Assembly: GCA_963837165.1 (NCBI GenBank)
Contig: CAWIMD010000001.1
Location: 496,001 to 560,000, forward strand
Direction of reading: 5' to 3'
Length of the DNA stretch: 64,000 nucleotides
Source: JAENWD01 sp963837165
GTDB taxonomy: Bacteria > Acidobacteriota > Vicinamibacteria > Vicinamibacterales > JAENWD01
Shown: positions 25,714-34,204 of the stretch, piece after piece
Layout of the letters: each line of letters starts with the position of its first letter
How positions within the stretch are numbered: the first letter of the stretch is position 1
Program-made: the position numbers and the translations under genes
Notes under the pieces: generated by a model
What the model saw: the letters and a program-made list of their open reading frames with translations, nothing else
Database searches by the model: none
Told to the model about the DNA's origin: nothing

Positions 25714-27533
25714 TGGCCAGGGCATTCGCCATCGGCGCATCCGTCGTGCTCGCGTTCGCCGCGGTCCAGGCGCCGCCAACGACCCGTGTGCCTCCGGCAT
25801 CCCCGCATGCCGCCTCCGGCGTGCACTACGAAGACGTGACGGACGGGGCCGGCCTCGCAGGCTTCCGGGACCTGTCCGGGAGCCTCCGAAAGGACTACAT
25901 CATCGAAGTCAGCGGCTCGGGCGCGGCCATGTTCGACTACGACGGCGACGGCCTGGCCGACGTGTACCTGCTCACCGGGTCCACCCTCGACGCGGTCAGG
26001 CGCGGCACTGCGGCCCCCGCGGCGGCGTTGTTCAGGAACACGGGGCACGGCCGGTTCGAGAACGTGACCGCGCGGGCCGGTGTGGCCAACGAGCGCTGGG
26101 GGCAGGGCGTCTGCGCCGGCGACGTGGACAACGACGGCGACGAGGACCTCTACGTCACCAACTTCGGGGTCAACCGCCTGTATCGCAACGACGGCGGCCG
26201 GTTCACGGACGTCGCCGGGCCAGCGGGCGTGGCGGTGGACAGCTGGTCCACCGGGTGCGCCTTCGGCGACTACGACGGCGACGGGTGGCTCGACCTGTAC
26301 GTGGCCGGCTACATCCAACTGGATCTCGATCGCCTGCCGCCGGCGCCCGACGCGCCGGCGGGGTCGGCGGGCGAGCCCGCCGCGGAGCCAGGCAGTTCGA
26401 GGCAGGTCGGCATGGGCGCCGCGTACACGGCCGGCGCGAAGTTCTGCACGTATCGCGGCGTGCACGTCATGTGCGGCCCGCGCGGCCTGACCGGGGCGCC
26501 CGACCACCTGTTCCACAACAACGGCAACGGCACGTTCACCGATGTCACGGTACAGGCCGGCGTCGAGGACGCGAAGGGCCTGTACGGCTTCGGCGTGGCC
26601 TGGTTCGACATGGACGACGACGGGCGGCTGGACCTGCTGGTGGCGAACGATTCGGGGCCGAACTACGTGTACCGGAACGCCGGAGGCGGACGCTTCGAGA
26701 ACGTCAGCTACCCGTCGGGCGCCGCGCTCGACGGCAACGGCCGCGACCAGGCCCACATGGGCATCGCGATTGGGGATATCGACAACGACGGCAGAGACGA
26801 CGTCCACATCACGAACTTCGCGGACGATTTCAACGTGCTCTACCAGAACTTCGACGGCGAGAGCTTCTCCGACGTCAGCTACAAGTACGGCTCCGCGCAG
26901 CCGTCCATTCCGTTCCTGAGCTGGGGCACCGACTTCCTGGACTACGACAACGATGGCTGGCTCGACCTGCTGGTCGTCAACGGCCACGTCTACCCGCAGG
27001 CCGATCATGAGGACTGGAACACGTCCTACGCCCAGCGTGCGCTGCTCTTCCGGAATCTCGAGGGCCGCCGCTTCGAGGAGGTGGGCGCCGCCGGCGGGCC
27101 CGGCCTGACCACGCCGCGGGTGTCTCGCGGCTCGGCTGTGGCGGACTACGACAACGACGGCGGCATGGACATCGTCATCAACGACATCGACTCGGCGCCC
27201 GCGCTGCTGCACAACACCGGCAGCGGCCGCGGGCACTGGATCACGATCCGCCTGCAGGGCGACCCGGCACAGAAGTGCCCGCGCGACGCGATTGGATCGG
27301 TGGTGTTCGTGACCGCGGGCGGCCGGCGGGTTCGCGGGGAGGTGGCCAGCGGCCGCGGGCAGATGTCGCAGTCGGACCTGCGCGTCCACGTCGGCCTCGG
27401 CGGCGCCACGACGATCCAGAAGCTGGACGTGCGGTGGGCAAACGGGCCGACGGTGGAATACACGGTGGCGGGTGTCGATCGCGTCATCACGATCGATCAG
27501 AAGAGCGGGGCCGTCACGCTCCGGCCGAACTGA
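25713..27533 (+). CDS. FG-GAP/ASPIC-UnbV (CRTAC1-like) secreted protein 2
   Basis: 606 residues starting one base inside the preceding stop. A signal peptide (ARAFAIGASVVLAFAAVQA) precedes VCBS/FG-GAP propeller blades with Ca loops (DYDGDGLADVYLL, DVDNDGDEDLYVT, DYDGDGWLDLYVA, DMDDDGRLDLLVA, DIDNDGRDDVHIT, DYDNDGWLDLLVV, DYDNDGGMDIVIN) and an ASPIC/UnbV C-terminal domain (CPRDAIGSVVFVTAGGRRV, LDVRWANGPTVEYTV). A Cys-containing insertion (AKFCTYRGVHVMCGPRGL) between blades could form a disulfide. The gene is a paralogue of the one at 23010-24746, with about the same blade order. Confidence 0.93.
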   Translation: MARAFAIGASVVLAFAAVQAPPTTRVPPASPHAASGVHYEDVTDGAGLAGFRDLSGSLRKDYIIEVSGSGAAMFDYDGDGLADVYLLTGSTLDAVRRGTAAPAAALFRNTGHGRFENVTARAGVANERWGQGVCAGDVDNDGDEDLYVTNFGVNRLYRNDGGRFTDVAGPAGVAVDSWSTGCAFGDYDGDGWLDLYVAGYIQLDLDRLPPAPDAPAGSAGEPAAEPGSSRQVGMGAAYTAGAKFCTYRGVHVMCGPRGLTGAPDHLFHNNGNGTFTDVTVQAGVEDAKGLYGFGVAWFDMDDDGRLDLLVANDSGPNYVYRNAGGGRFENVSYPSGAALDGNGRDQAHMGIAIGDIDNDGRDDVHITNFADDFNVLYQNFDGESFSDVSYKYGSAQPSIPFLSWGTDFLDYDNDGWLDLLVVNGHVYPQADHEDWNTSYAQRALLFRNLEGRRFEEVGAAGGPGLTTPRVSRGSAVADYDNDGGMDIVINDIDSAPALLHNTGSGRGHWITIRLQGDPAQKCPRDAIGSVVFVTAGGRRVRGEVASGRGQMSQSDLRVHVGLGGATTIQKLDVRWANGPTVEYTVAGVDRVITIDQKSGAVTLRPN

Positions 27534-27553
27534 AGATGCGGCGAAGAGCTCGT

Positions 27554-27643
27554 CAACGCCCAACTCCCAACGCCCAACGCCCAAATTGCGTCGAACGAGA
27601 CGGTTTAGCGCCTTGGGAGTTGGAAGGTGGAGGTTGGGAGTTG
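27554..27643. repeat. Class C repeat, intergenic copy
   Basis: Left arm CAACGCCCAACTCCCAACGC and following, middle GCGTCGAACGA, right arm CCTTGGGAGTTGGAAGGTGG then TTGGGAGTTG. The arms are complementary. It fills the gap between convergent CRTAC1-like and GH30 genes, where it could act as a bidirectional hairpin. Confidence 0.85.
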
Positions 27644-27647
27644 ATTT

Positions 27648-29498
27648 CTATTTGAACCGGAACCAGTTCACGTTCCCGATCCCGCTCCCACCGCGAAACA
27701 CGAGATGGAGGTCGTGCACGCCGGTCGCGCCGGCCGCGGTCCCAGAGACCGTCGTCCATTTCTGCCACCCGCCGGTCACGGGCATCGTGACGGCGGCCAC
27801 CAGCGGGCCGGCCGGATCGTCCAGGTGGAACTCCAGGGTGCCGCCGGCGCCGGCGCTGGCGACGCGGACGTCGAGGCTCGTCACGCCGGATCCGAAATCG
27901 ACGGCCTTGAACCGCGCGCGATCGCCGCCGTCGGCGTAGCCCAGATCGAAGCCGTCGAGCGTGTCGGTGCAGGGCTCGGTTCCGAGGCCCGACGCGTCGG
28001 TGTAGCTCGAGGCCTGCACCTGCACGTGTGCGTCGAGACGCGCGGCGCCCGAGGGCGCGCCCGACCAGGTGAACGTGGCGCCGGACAGGCCCGGCAGCGT
28101 GTAGCTGACCTGGCGCCCGCCCCAGCGGATTCGGAACGCGCGGTTGGTCTTCGCCTCGTTGAAGGCGACGAGCACCTTCGAGCCGTCCGGGTTCACGGCC
28201 GCGGCGGTCACGATGCCGGCGGCGTTGCTCGAGTAGATCCGCCGCGCGCCCGGCAGCATGAAGCGGCTGAAGTGGCCGAGCGTGTAGAACTCGATCGGGT
28301 ACGACACCGCGCCCGAGGTGTTCACGGTCACGAGCGGCGTGCACGTGCCGCAGCCGCCCGCGTGCGGGCCGCGGTTCTGGTCGAGCGCCAGACTCCACTT
28401 GACGTACGCGCGCCCCCAGTTGCGCAGGACGTGCGCGATCTCCTCGAAGTCGGCCTTGACCTGATCCGAGACCCACGTGCCGCCGGAATGCTCGGTCTGC
28501 CACGCACCCTTGTCGGGGAACTGGTCGTGCACGATCGACATCGCGCCCGGCGTGCCGTTGTAGCCGTGCCACGCGACGCCGGCGACGAGTGGCGATCCGG
28601 CGATGGCCGGGTCGGCGAACACGGTCTGCGGGTAGTCTGGCCGGTCCCAGTTGTGGTCGTACACGAGCACGCGGGTCGCCGAGAGGCCGGCGCTCGTAAA
28701 CGCGGGCAGAAGACTGTTCTTGAGCAACGCGAGGGCGGTTGCCGCGTCCATCGACATTCCCGGATAGTCGTCGGGCACGTACAGGGGCTCGTTCTGGAGC
28801 GAGACGTAGTCCACCGGAATGCCGGCCGCGCCGTACGCCTGGACGTACTTCACGAAGTACTGGGCGAACGGGCCGTACATCGAGGGCAGCAGCGTTCCGC
28901 CGATGAGCGAGCCGGACGACTTCATCCAGCCCGGCGGGCTCCACGGCGTGGCCATCACCTTGAGCCCCGGATTCAGCGTGCGCGCCTGCGCCAGCAGCGG
29001 GAGGATGTCCTCCTCGTCGTGGGCAATCGAGAACTGCGAGAGTGTCGGGTCGGTCTGGCCCGGAGGCAGGTCGTCATACGAGTAGTGCGTGCGCGCCAGA
29101 TCGGACGCGCCCATCGGATTCCGGACGAAGCCGAGGCCGATGCCGCCGTCCTGCCGCGTGAAGAGGCGCGTCATGGCCTGATCCCGTGCGGCCGGCGACG
29201 CCACCTCGTTCAGCAGATACGCCGCCGAATCCGTGAACGAGGCGCCGAACCCCTCGATGTCCTGGTAAACGACGGACTCGTCCACGAGGACGGGCGTGGC
29301 GCCTCCGGTGTCCGGACCGAAGGTCAGGGGACCCTGCTGCTGGAGCTTCGCGCGCTGGTTGTTCGTGGTCAACCAGACCTGCACCTGCTGCGCGGCGGCG
29401 GGGACGGCCGCCGCCAGGGCGATCCCGGCGACGACGATGACCAGCCAGCGCGACGTGCGGCTCACCAGCGGCCCTCGCGAGACCCCCGGTCCGGACAT
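27648..29498 (-). CDS. GH30 glycoside hydrolase with C-terminal CBM6-like module
   Basis: 616 residues, signal peptide to about residue 37 (AVPAAAQ). The TIM barrel starts at VYQDIEGFGASFTDSAAYLL, the GH30 signature. The acid/base is Glu237 in SLQNEP and the nucleophile is Glu336 in WQTEHSGG. Family members are glucosylceramidases, beta-1,6-glucanases or xylanases; the substrate cannot be fixed here. The barrel is followed by the usual beta-sandwich (about 385-470) and a CBM6-type module (DAHVQVQASSYTDASG to NVNWFRFK, 475-616) that binds polysaccharide. The next gene on the same strand ends only 4 bases before its start. Confidence 0.92.
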   Translation of the reverse strand: MSGPGVSRGPLVSRTSRWLVIVVAGIALAAAVPAAAQQVQVWLTTNNQRAKLQQQGPLTFGPDTGGATPVLVDESVVYQDIEGFGASFTDSAAYLLNEVASPAARDQAMTRLFTRQDGGIGLGFVRNPMGASDLARTHYSYDDLPPGQTDPTLSQFSIAHDEEDILPLLAQARTLNPGLKVMATPWSPPGWMKSSGSLIGGTLLPSMYGPFAQYFVKYVQAYGAAGIPVDYVSLQNEPLYVPDDYPGMSMDAATALALLKNSLLPAFTSAGLSATRVLVYDHNWDRPDYPQTVFADPAIAGSPLVAGVAWHGYNGTPGAMSIVHDQFPDKGAWQTEHSGGTWVSDQVKADFEEIAHVLRNWGRAYVKWSLALDQNRGPHAGGCGTCTPLVTVNTSGAVSYPIEFYTLGHFSRFMLPGARRIYSSNAAGIVTAAAVNPDGSKVLVAFNEAKTNRAFRIRWGGRQVSYTLPGLSGATFTWSGAPSGAARLDAHVQVQASSYTDASGLGTEPCTDTLDGFDLGYADGGDRARFKAVDFGSGVTSLDVRVASAGAGGTLEFHLDDPAGPLVAAVTMPVTGGWQKWTTVSGTAAGATGVHDLHLVFRGGSGIGNVNWFRFK

Positions 29499-29502
29499 CC
29501 GC

Positions 29503-30915
29503 CTATTTGCGGGCCGATGCCGCGCCGGCGGCCGACGGCCTGACGTTGTGGTTCATCCGGAAGACGTTCTCCGGATCGTACTGGTCCTTCACCTTGACCA
29601 GGCGATTGTAGTTGGGACCGAACGCCGCGCGCGTGACGTCGCCCTCGTCGCCCGTCATGAAGTTCACGTAGACGCCCGACGTCGCAAACGGCGCCGACGC
29701 CGCGTAGAACGCCCGCGACCACTTGATGCCCGCCTCGTCTTCCTCCGGCCGCTCCCAGCGTCCGTGGACGTTGGCCACGAACTCCGCGTCGCGGTGCGGG
29801 TACGCCGTGGCGTCCGGGGATACCCGGTTCGCCTGTCCGCCGAGCTGGCCGACGAAGATCTCGCAGTGCGGCGAGGGCAGCTTGCCCACGGAGTCCATGA
29901 TGGTGTCGATCAGCCCGTCCTGGAGTGACTGGAAGTTGTGGGACTTCCAGTAGTTCCTGGCACCCGGCGTGAGGAGCGGGTCGAACGCCTGCTGCCAGGC
30001 GGCATAGGGCATCCTCCCGGCGTGTTCGCCGACCGGCGTGCCGAGCGAGCGGACCTTCGAGAGCAGCGTGTCGCCCGTGGCCGCATCGCCCGTGTAACAG
30101 AGTGCCAGCACCATCACTTCCGTGCCGTGCACCTTCTCTGGAAGGAACGGCAGCGGGGGCGCTTTGCGCAGGACGGCCCAGAGCGCGAGCTCGTCGGGCG
30201 CCTTGGCCACGAACTCGCGGTATCGGTTGAAGACGTCCCTGGCCTGGTCGAACGGAAACACGATCAGGCCGGCCAGCACGTCAGGGCCGACCTGGTGCAG
30301 CCCGTATTCGAACGCCGTCACGACGCCGAAGTTGCCGCCGCCGCCCCGCAGGGCCCAGAAGAGCTCGGGGTTGTCCTTCGCGCTGGCGCGGACCACCTGG
30401 CCGTCGGCGGTGACCATCGTCGCCGAGACGAGGTTGTCCACCGTCAGGCCGTATTTGCGGGTGAGCCAGCCGAAGCCGCCGCCGAGCGTGAGGCCTGCCA
30501 CGCCTGTGGTCGAGTTGATGCCGAGCGGCGTGGCCAGGCCCGCGGCCTGCGCCTCACGATCGAAGTCGGCCAGCGTCGCGCCAGGATCGACGATGGCGCG
30601 CTTCGCGCCGGCGTCCACGCGCACGGTCTTCATGGGCGAGAGGTCGATCATCAGGCCGTCGTCGCAGACGGCGCTGCCGGCGATGTTGTGGCCGCCGCCG
30701 CGAATCGAGAGCGGCAGGTCGTGCTCGCGCGCGAAGCGGATCGCGTGCGGCACGTCGGTGGCGTCCTTGCACCGGACGATGACCGCCGGCCGGCGATCGA
30801 TCATCGCGTTCCAGATCGTGCGGGCCTCGTCGTAGCCGGCCGCGCCCGGCGTGAGGACATCCCCCCGGATTGCGGACTTGAGGGCGTCGAGCTTGGTAGA
30901 AGAAGGCGTAGCCAT
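29503..30915 (-). CDS. FAD-linked oxidoreductase, berberine-bridge-enzyme-like
   Basis: 470 residues, cytosolic, no signal peptide. The N-terminal VAO/PCMH-type FAD-binding domain has RGGGHNIAG, with His76 in the place of the 8-alpha-N-histidyl FAD link, and GVAGLTLGGGFGWLTRKYGL. The C-terminal BBE domain ends YNRLVKVKDQYDPENVFRMN, the family's closing motif. Such enzymes oxidise sugars, phenols or alkaloid-type alcohols with O2; the substrate is unknown. It lies 4 bases upstream of the GH30 gene on the same strand, so the two may be co-transcribed, which makes a sugar substrate attractive. Confidence 0.92.
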   Translation of the reverse strand: MATPSSTKLDALKSAIRGDVLTPGAAGYDEARTIWNAMIDRRPAVIVRCKDATDVPHAIRFAREHDLPLSIRGGGHNIAGSAVCDDGLMIDLSPMKTVRVDAGAKRAIVDPGATLADFDREAQAAGLATPLGINSTTGVAGLTLGGGFGWLTRKYGLTVDNLVSATMVTADGQVVRASAKDNPELFWALRGGGGNFGVVTAFEYGLHQVGPDVLAGLIVFPFDQARDVFNRYREFVAKAPDELALWAVLRKAPPLPFLPEKVHGTEVMVLALCYTGDAATGDTLLSKVRSLGTPVGEHAGRMPYAAWQQAFDPLLTPGARNYWKSHNFQSLQDGLIDTIMDSVGKLPSPHCEIFVGQLGGQANRVSPDATAYPHRDAEFVANVHGRWERPEEDEAGIKWSRAFYAASAPFATSGVYVNFMTGDEGDVTRAAFGPNYNRLVKVKDQYDPENVFRMNHNVRPSAAGAASARK

Positions 30916-31109
30916 GGTCTCCTTTCTGAACGAGCTCCCAGGATGACGTTGCCGTTGGGGGAAGCAGCGGGGTCGTCGTCGGACTGCAACGACCCAGTCT
31001 CTCGCTGGCGACGGCCGCCGATCAAGGGGAAATCACGTGCACCGGCAGCGGCATCGAAACCTGCGCGGCATCGGCAACGTAGTGAGGGATTATGGGGATG
31101 GAGGTGTCG

Positions 31110-31337
31110 ATGACCGCGTCCTACCGGAGCCCCGGGACCGCTGCGGTGCTGAGCCTGGTGATTCCCGGCGTGGGCCAGTTCTACAACGGCGATTTCCTGC
31201 GCGGCATCTTCTGGCTCATCGTCACGCCTGGCCTGTGGATTGGCTCCGGCGGGACGCTCGGCTGGATCTGCCACGTCATCGCGGCAATCACGGCGCACCA
31301 CCGCGCGAGCGTCAAGAACCGTTTCGTGCGCGCGTAG
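31110..31337 (+). CDS. Small membrane protein, TM2-like
   Basis: 75 residues from the ATG at 31110, chosen because GGAGG lies five bases before it; ATGs at 31092 and 31098 are in frame but lack a site. Two hydrophobic helices (AAVLSLVIPGVGQFYNGDF, GIFWLIVTPGLWIGSGGTLG) carry the PGxGQFYNG turn typical of TM2-like small membrane proteins. A third weak helix and a basic tail follow. The function is unknown. It stands alone between leftward and rightward genes. Confidence 0.75.
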   Translation: MTASYRSPGTAAVLSLVIPGVGQFYNGDFLRGIFWLIVTPGLWIGSGGTLGWICHVIAAITAHHRASVKNRFVRA

Positions 31338-31503
31338 GAACGGGTGGATTGATGGGTTGGTGGGCCCGGCCAGCCCCGGCGCGCCACGGTCAGCGGTCGA
31401 CCGCCCGCGGTATTTCGGGGACCTTGAACTCGGACGCCGCCTCATGCAAGAACACCGGGAACCGGCGGTCCGACTTCATTACTCTGGTGTCAGAGGTACG
31501 TCG

Positions 31504-32157
31504 ATGGCAAAGCCGACGGTCGGATTCATTGGCGCCGGGCACATCGGAAGCCAGGTCGCGAGACTGGCGATTTCCTCCGGGTATCCGGTGGTGATGAGCA
31601 ACTCGCGCGGGCCTGAAACACTGGCGGCACTGGTCGCCGAACTGGGACCGAACGCGCGGGCAGCGACCGCTGTGGATGCGGCCGAGGCCGGCGACATCGT
31701 CGTGGTCAGCATCCCGCTCAAGAACTACCGCGATGTGCCGGTGGCACCCCTCGCGGGCAAGATCGTGATCGACACGAACAACTACTACCCGCAACGTGAC
31801 GGCCATATCCCCGAGCTCGATGACGAGTCAACGACGACCGCGGAGCTGCTGCAGGCGCATCTCCCGACGTCGAAGGTGGTAAAGGCGTTCAACCATATCT
31901 ACGCCGCGCAACTGACCACCGACGGGCAGCCAGCCGGATCGACGAATCGCCGCGCGCTCGTGATTGCTGGCGACGATGCGGACGCAAAGGCGGCCGTGAC
32001 GGATCTGCTCGACGAGTTCGGTTTCGACACGGTCGATGCCGGGCCATTGAAGGAAGGATGGCGGATTCAGCGCGACACGCCGGGGTATGGTCCGCGTCGC
32101 ACGGCAGACGAATTACGGGAGGACCTGGCGGCGGCCAGGCGATATGCCGACCCGTAA
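31504..32157 (+). CDS. NADPH-dependent F420-reductase-like Rossmann protein
   Basis: 217 residues. The nucleotide-binding motif GFIGAGHIGSQVARLA (6-21) and a Ser/Asn/Arg segment (VVMSNSRGP) after strand 2 indicate NADP(H) binding. The body (VVVSIPLKNYRDVP, IDTNNYYPQRDG, KAFNHIYAAQL) matches the F420_oxidored (COG2085) family, which reduces F420 or, in organisms without it, unknown electron carriers. The ATG follows AGAGGT. No F420 biosynthesis gene is in the window, so the cofactor assignment stays open. Confidence 0.88.
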   Translation: MAKPTVGFIGAGHIGSQVARLAISSGYPVVMSNSRGPETLAALVAELGPNARAATAVDAAEAGDIVVVSIPLKNYRDVPVAPLAGKIVIDTNNYYPQRDGHIPELDDESTTTAELLQAHLPTSKVVKAFNHIYAAQLTTDGQPAGSTNRRALVIAGDDADAKAAVTDLLDEFGFDTVDAGPLKEGWRIQRDTPGYGPRRTADELREDLAAARRYADP

Positions 32158-32285
32158 AGGCGGAACCGGCCCCGCGAAGTGGGTGTCGTTCACGGACCTG
32201 AGGGAGACCGATCACGTTCCAGGATGACCAGCCCGCATTCGCGGTTCGACTGCGGCGCGCTGCGCGCTCCTGCGCTCATCGTCCC

Positions 32286-33416
32286 TCAGCCGTGCATCGG
32301 CGTCCTGACCGCGTTCTTCTCGGCGACGAGCGCCAGCTCCATCGCGAGGAATACGTGCTTCTGCGGCATCGACGTCTCGGTGCGGTTGAGCACGTCGTCC
32401 ACGAGCCGCTCGCCATAAGGTAGCGCCACGTCGCCGCAATCGATTTGACGCGTCTCCTTCTGGTCCACGAGGAACAGGTGGTTGCCGCCGGGCCGCCCGC
32501 CGATGTCCACGTTCTTCCGCACTTCGATGAAGCCCTCGGTGCCGATGACGGTGAGCCGGCCGTCGCCCCAGGTGTTGAGGCCGTCCGGCGTGAACCAGTC
32601 CACGCGGATGTAGCCGGTGCCGCCGTCGCCGCGCAGGAGGACGTCGCCGAAGTCCTCGAGTCCCGGGTACTGCGGGTGGTTCACGTTGCGTACCTGCGAC
32701 GCGATGATCTCGGCCTTCGTCGACCCGGTGAAGAAGAGGAACTGGTCGAACTGGTGCGAGCCGATGTCGCAGATGATGCCCCCGTACTTCTCCTTCTCGA
32801 AGAACCACGCGGGGCGGGATTGCGGATTCATGCGGTGCGGGCCGAGCCCCACGGTCTGGATCGGCTGGCCGATGGCGCCCGCCTTGACGAGGTCGCCGGC
32901 CTTCACGGTCGCGCGGTTCTCATGGCGCTCGCTGTAGAGGATCGAGTAGATGCGCCCGGTCTCCGCCTGGACCTTCCGCACCTCGGCGAGCTGCTCCAGG
33001 GTGGTCATGCCCGGCTTGTCGGACATGTAGTCCTTGCCGTGCTTCATCACCGCGATGCCGAGCGGCGCCCGGTCCACGGGGATGCCGGCGCTGACGACGA
33101 GCTGGATCGATGGGTCCTCCAGGACCTCGCGCTCGCTCGATGCCAGCTTCGCCTGCGGATAGCGCTTGCCGAAGGCCGCGGCCAGGTCGGGCTCCTTCGC
33201 GTAGAACGTGACGAGCTCGCCACCGCCGCGGATGACAGAGTCCACCTGCCCGTAGATGTGGCCGTGATTCAGCCCGACCGCCGCAAAGCGGATGCGGGGC
33301 GCACTCGAGGTCTGCGGAGGCGCGGCGGCGTGCGTCGGCCGCGTGCCCGCCCACGCGACGGCGGCCGTTGACAGAGACGTCTTCAGGAAGTCGCGTCGTC
33401 CCTTCCGATGGGTCAT
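32286..33416 (-). CDS. Gfo/Idh/MocA-family oxidoreductase, Tat-exported
   Basis: 376 residues with a twin-arginine signal (RKGRRDFLKTSLSTAAVAWA). The Rossmann segment is RFAAVGLNHGHIYGQV, less glycine-rich than usual. The active-site region reads KDYMSDKPGMTT (Asp in place of the common Glu of the EKP motif), followed by GGIICDIGSHQFDQF, the conserved Asp/His pair. Family members oxidise or epimerise sugars and cyclitols with bound NAD(P). Tat export as a folded holoenzyme suggests a periplasmic glycoside-modifying role near the surrounding hydrolases. Confidence 0.92.
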   Translation of the reverse strand: MTHRKGRRDFLKTSLSTAAVAWAGTRPTHAAAPPQTSSAPRIRFAAVGLNHGHIYGQVDSVIRGGGELVTFYAKEPDLAAAFGKRYPQAKLASSEREVLEDPSIQLVVSAGIPVDRAPLGIAVMKHGKDYMSDKPGMTTLEQLAEVRKVQAETGRIYSILYSERHENRATVKAGDLVKAGAIGQPIQTVGLGPHRMNPQSRPAWFFEKEKYGGIICDIGSHQFDQFLFFTGSTKAEIIASQVRNVNHPQYPGLEDFGDVLLRGDGGTGYIRVDWFTPDGLNTWGDGRLTVIGTEGFIEVRKNVDIGGRPGGNHLFLVDQKETRQIDCGDVALPYGERLVDDVLNRTETSMPQKHVFLAMELALVAEKNAVRTPMHG

Positions 33417-33435
33417 GGTTGAGGTCTCCTCGTCT

Positions 33436-33906
33436 TCAGGATCGGCCAGGCTTGCTCCGGGTCAGAAACTCGTGAGGGGTCTCGACGCGGAGGCCGTGCC
33501 TGAGCGCGGACAGGAAGTGGCGCCGGTTGTCCGTCACGACGACCGAGGCGCCGACCGCGCGGGCCACCTCGGCGATGTGGGCATCGTAGATGCGCCCGCC
33601 GGCGACCGCGTCGCGGGCTGCCGCCTTGAGCATCGGCAGGCGATCGGCAGCCGGCAGGTCGTGCACCGACATCCTCGCGAACACTTCCTGCTCGAGCAGC
33701 ACGCCGGCGTCCGCGGGAGTCACCCGAAACTCGGCAGGCAGCCGCGTGGATACGGAGAAGAACTCGAGACAGCAGTGCCACGCGGTGGCCGGGTTTGCCA
33801 CCCTCCCGTCGGCCACCGCAGACATCAGGGACTGCGCCGGGGCGCTCTGAGGGCCGAAGTCGATGAGCCCCGCCAGCAGGACGCTCGTGTCGAGGAAGAC
33901 AGTCAC
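33436..33906 (-). CDS. vapC: PIN-domain toxin VapC
   Basis: 156 residues beginning FLDTSVLLA, the PIN motif with the first acidic residue. Further acidic residues of the nuclease centre are in GGRIYDAHIAEVAR and VVVTDNRRHF. VapC toxins cleave RNA, often tRNA or rRNA, using Mg2+. It overlaps the antitoxin gene by 4 bases (ATGA), the normal order antitoxin then toxin. It is slightly longer than the family average of 130-140. Confidence 0.93.
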   Translation of the reverse strand: MTVFLDTSVLLAGLIDFGPQSAPAQSLMSAVADGRVANPATAWHCCLEFFSVSTRLPAEFRVTPADAGVLLEQEVFARMSVHDLPAADRLPMLKAAARDAVAGGRIYDAHIAEVARAVGASVVVTDNRRHFLSALRHGLRVETPHEFLTRSKPGRS

Positions 33907-34157
33907 GGCCAGCGATTCCGCTCGTCCTCGACGAGCGCCGCCACATCGACGACGGGGCGATGCTCCGCCGATGCCGTCGGGCGGGCGACCAGTCGGCGCC
34001 CGATCTTCACGAGCCGGGGCCCGGCGGCCACGCGCTCCAGCCGGACGCCCAGCTCGTCCTCGGTGATTTCGAGCTCCGATCCGGGCGCCAGCCCGGCCCG
34101 CTCGCGGACTGCCGCCGGAATAACCACCCGGCCCGCCTTGTCAATGGTTGTCCGCAT
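33903..34157 (-). CDS. vapB: AbrB/MazE-type antitoxin VapB
   Basis: 84 residues with an N-terminal SpoVT/AbrB swapped-hairpin DNA-binding domain (RTTIDKAGRVVIPAAVRERAGL) and an acidic C-terminal tail (VVDVAALVEDERNRWP) that should wrap the toxin. It precedes vapC with a 4-base overlap. A TATCTT sequence 9-14 bases before the ATG could be the -10 box and would give a nearly leaderless message; VapBC pairs normally repress their own promoter. Confidence 0.93.
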   Translation of the reverse strand: MRTTIDKAGRVVIPAAVRERAGLAPGSELEITEDELGVRLERVAAGPRLVKIGRRLVARPTASAEHRPVVDVAALVEDERNRWP

Positions 34158-34204
34158 GGCAATAAGATACCATCCTGCCGGGCCGACCGGAACAGGAGGT
34201 GGGC

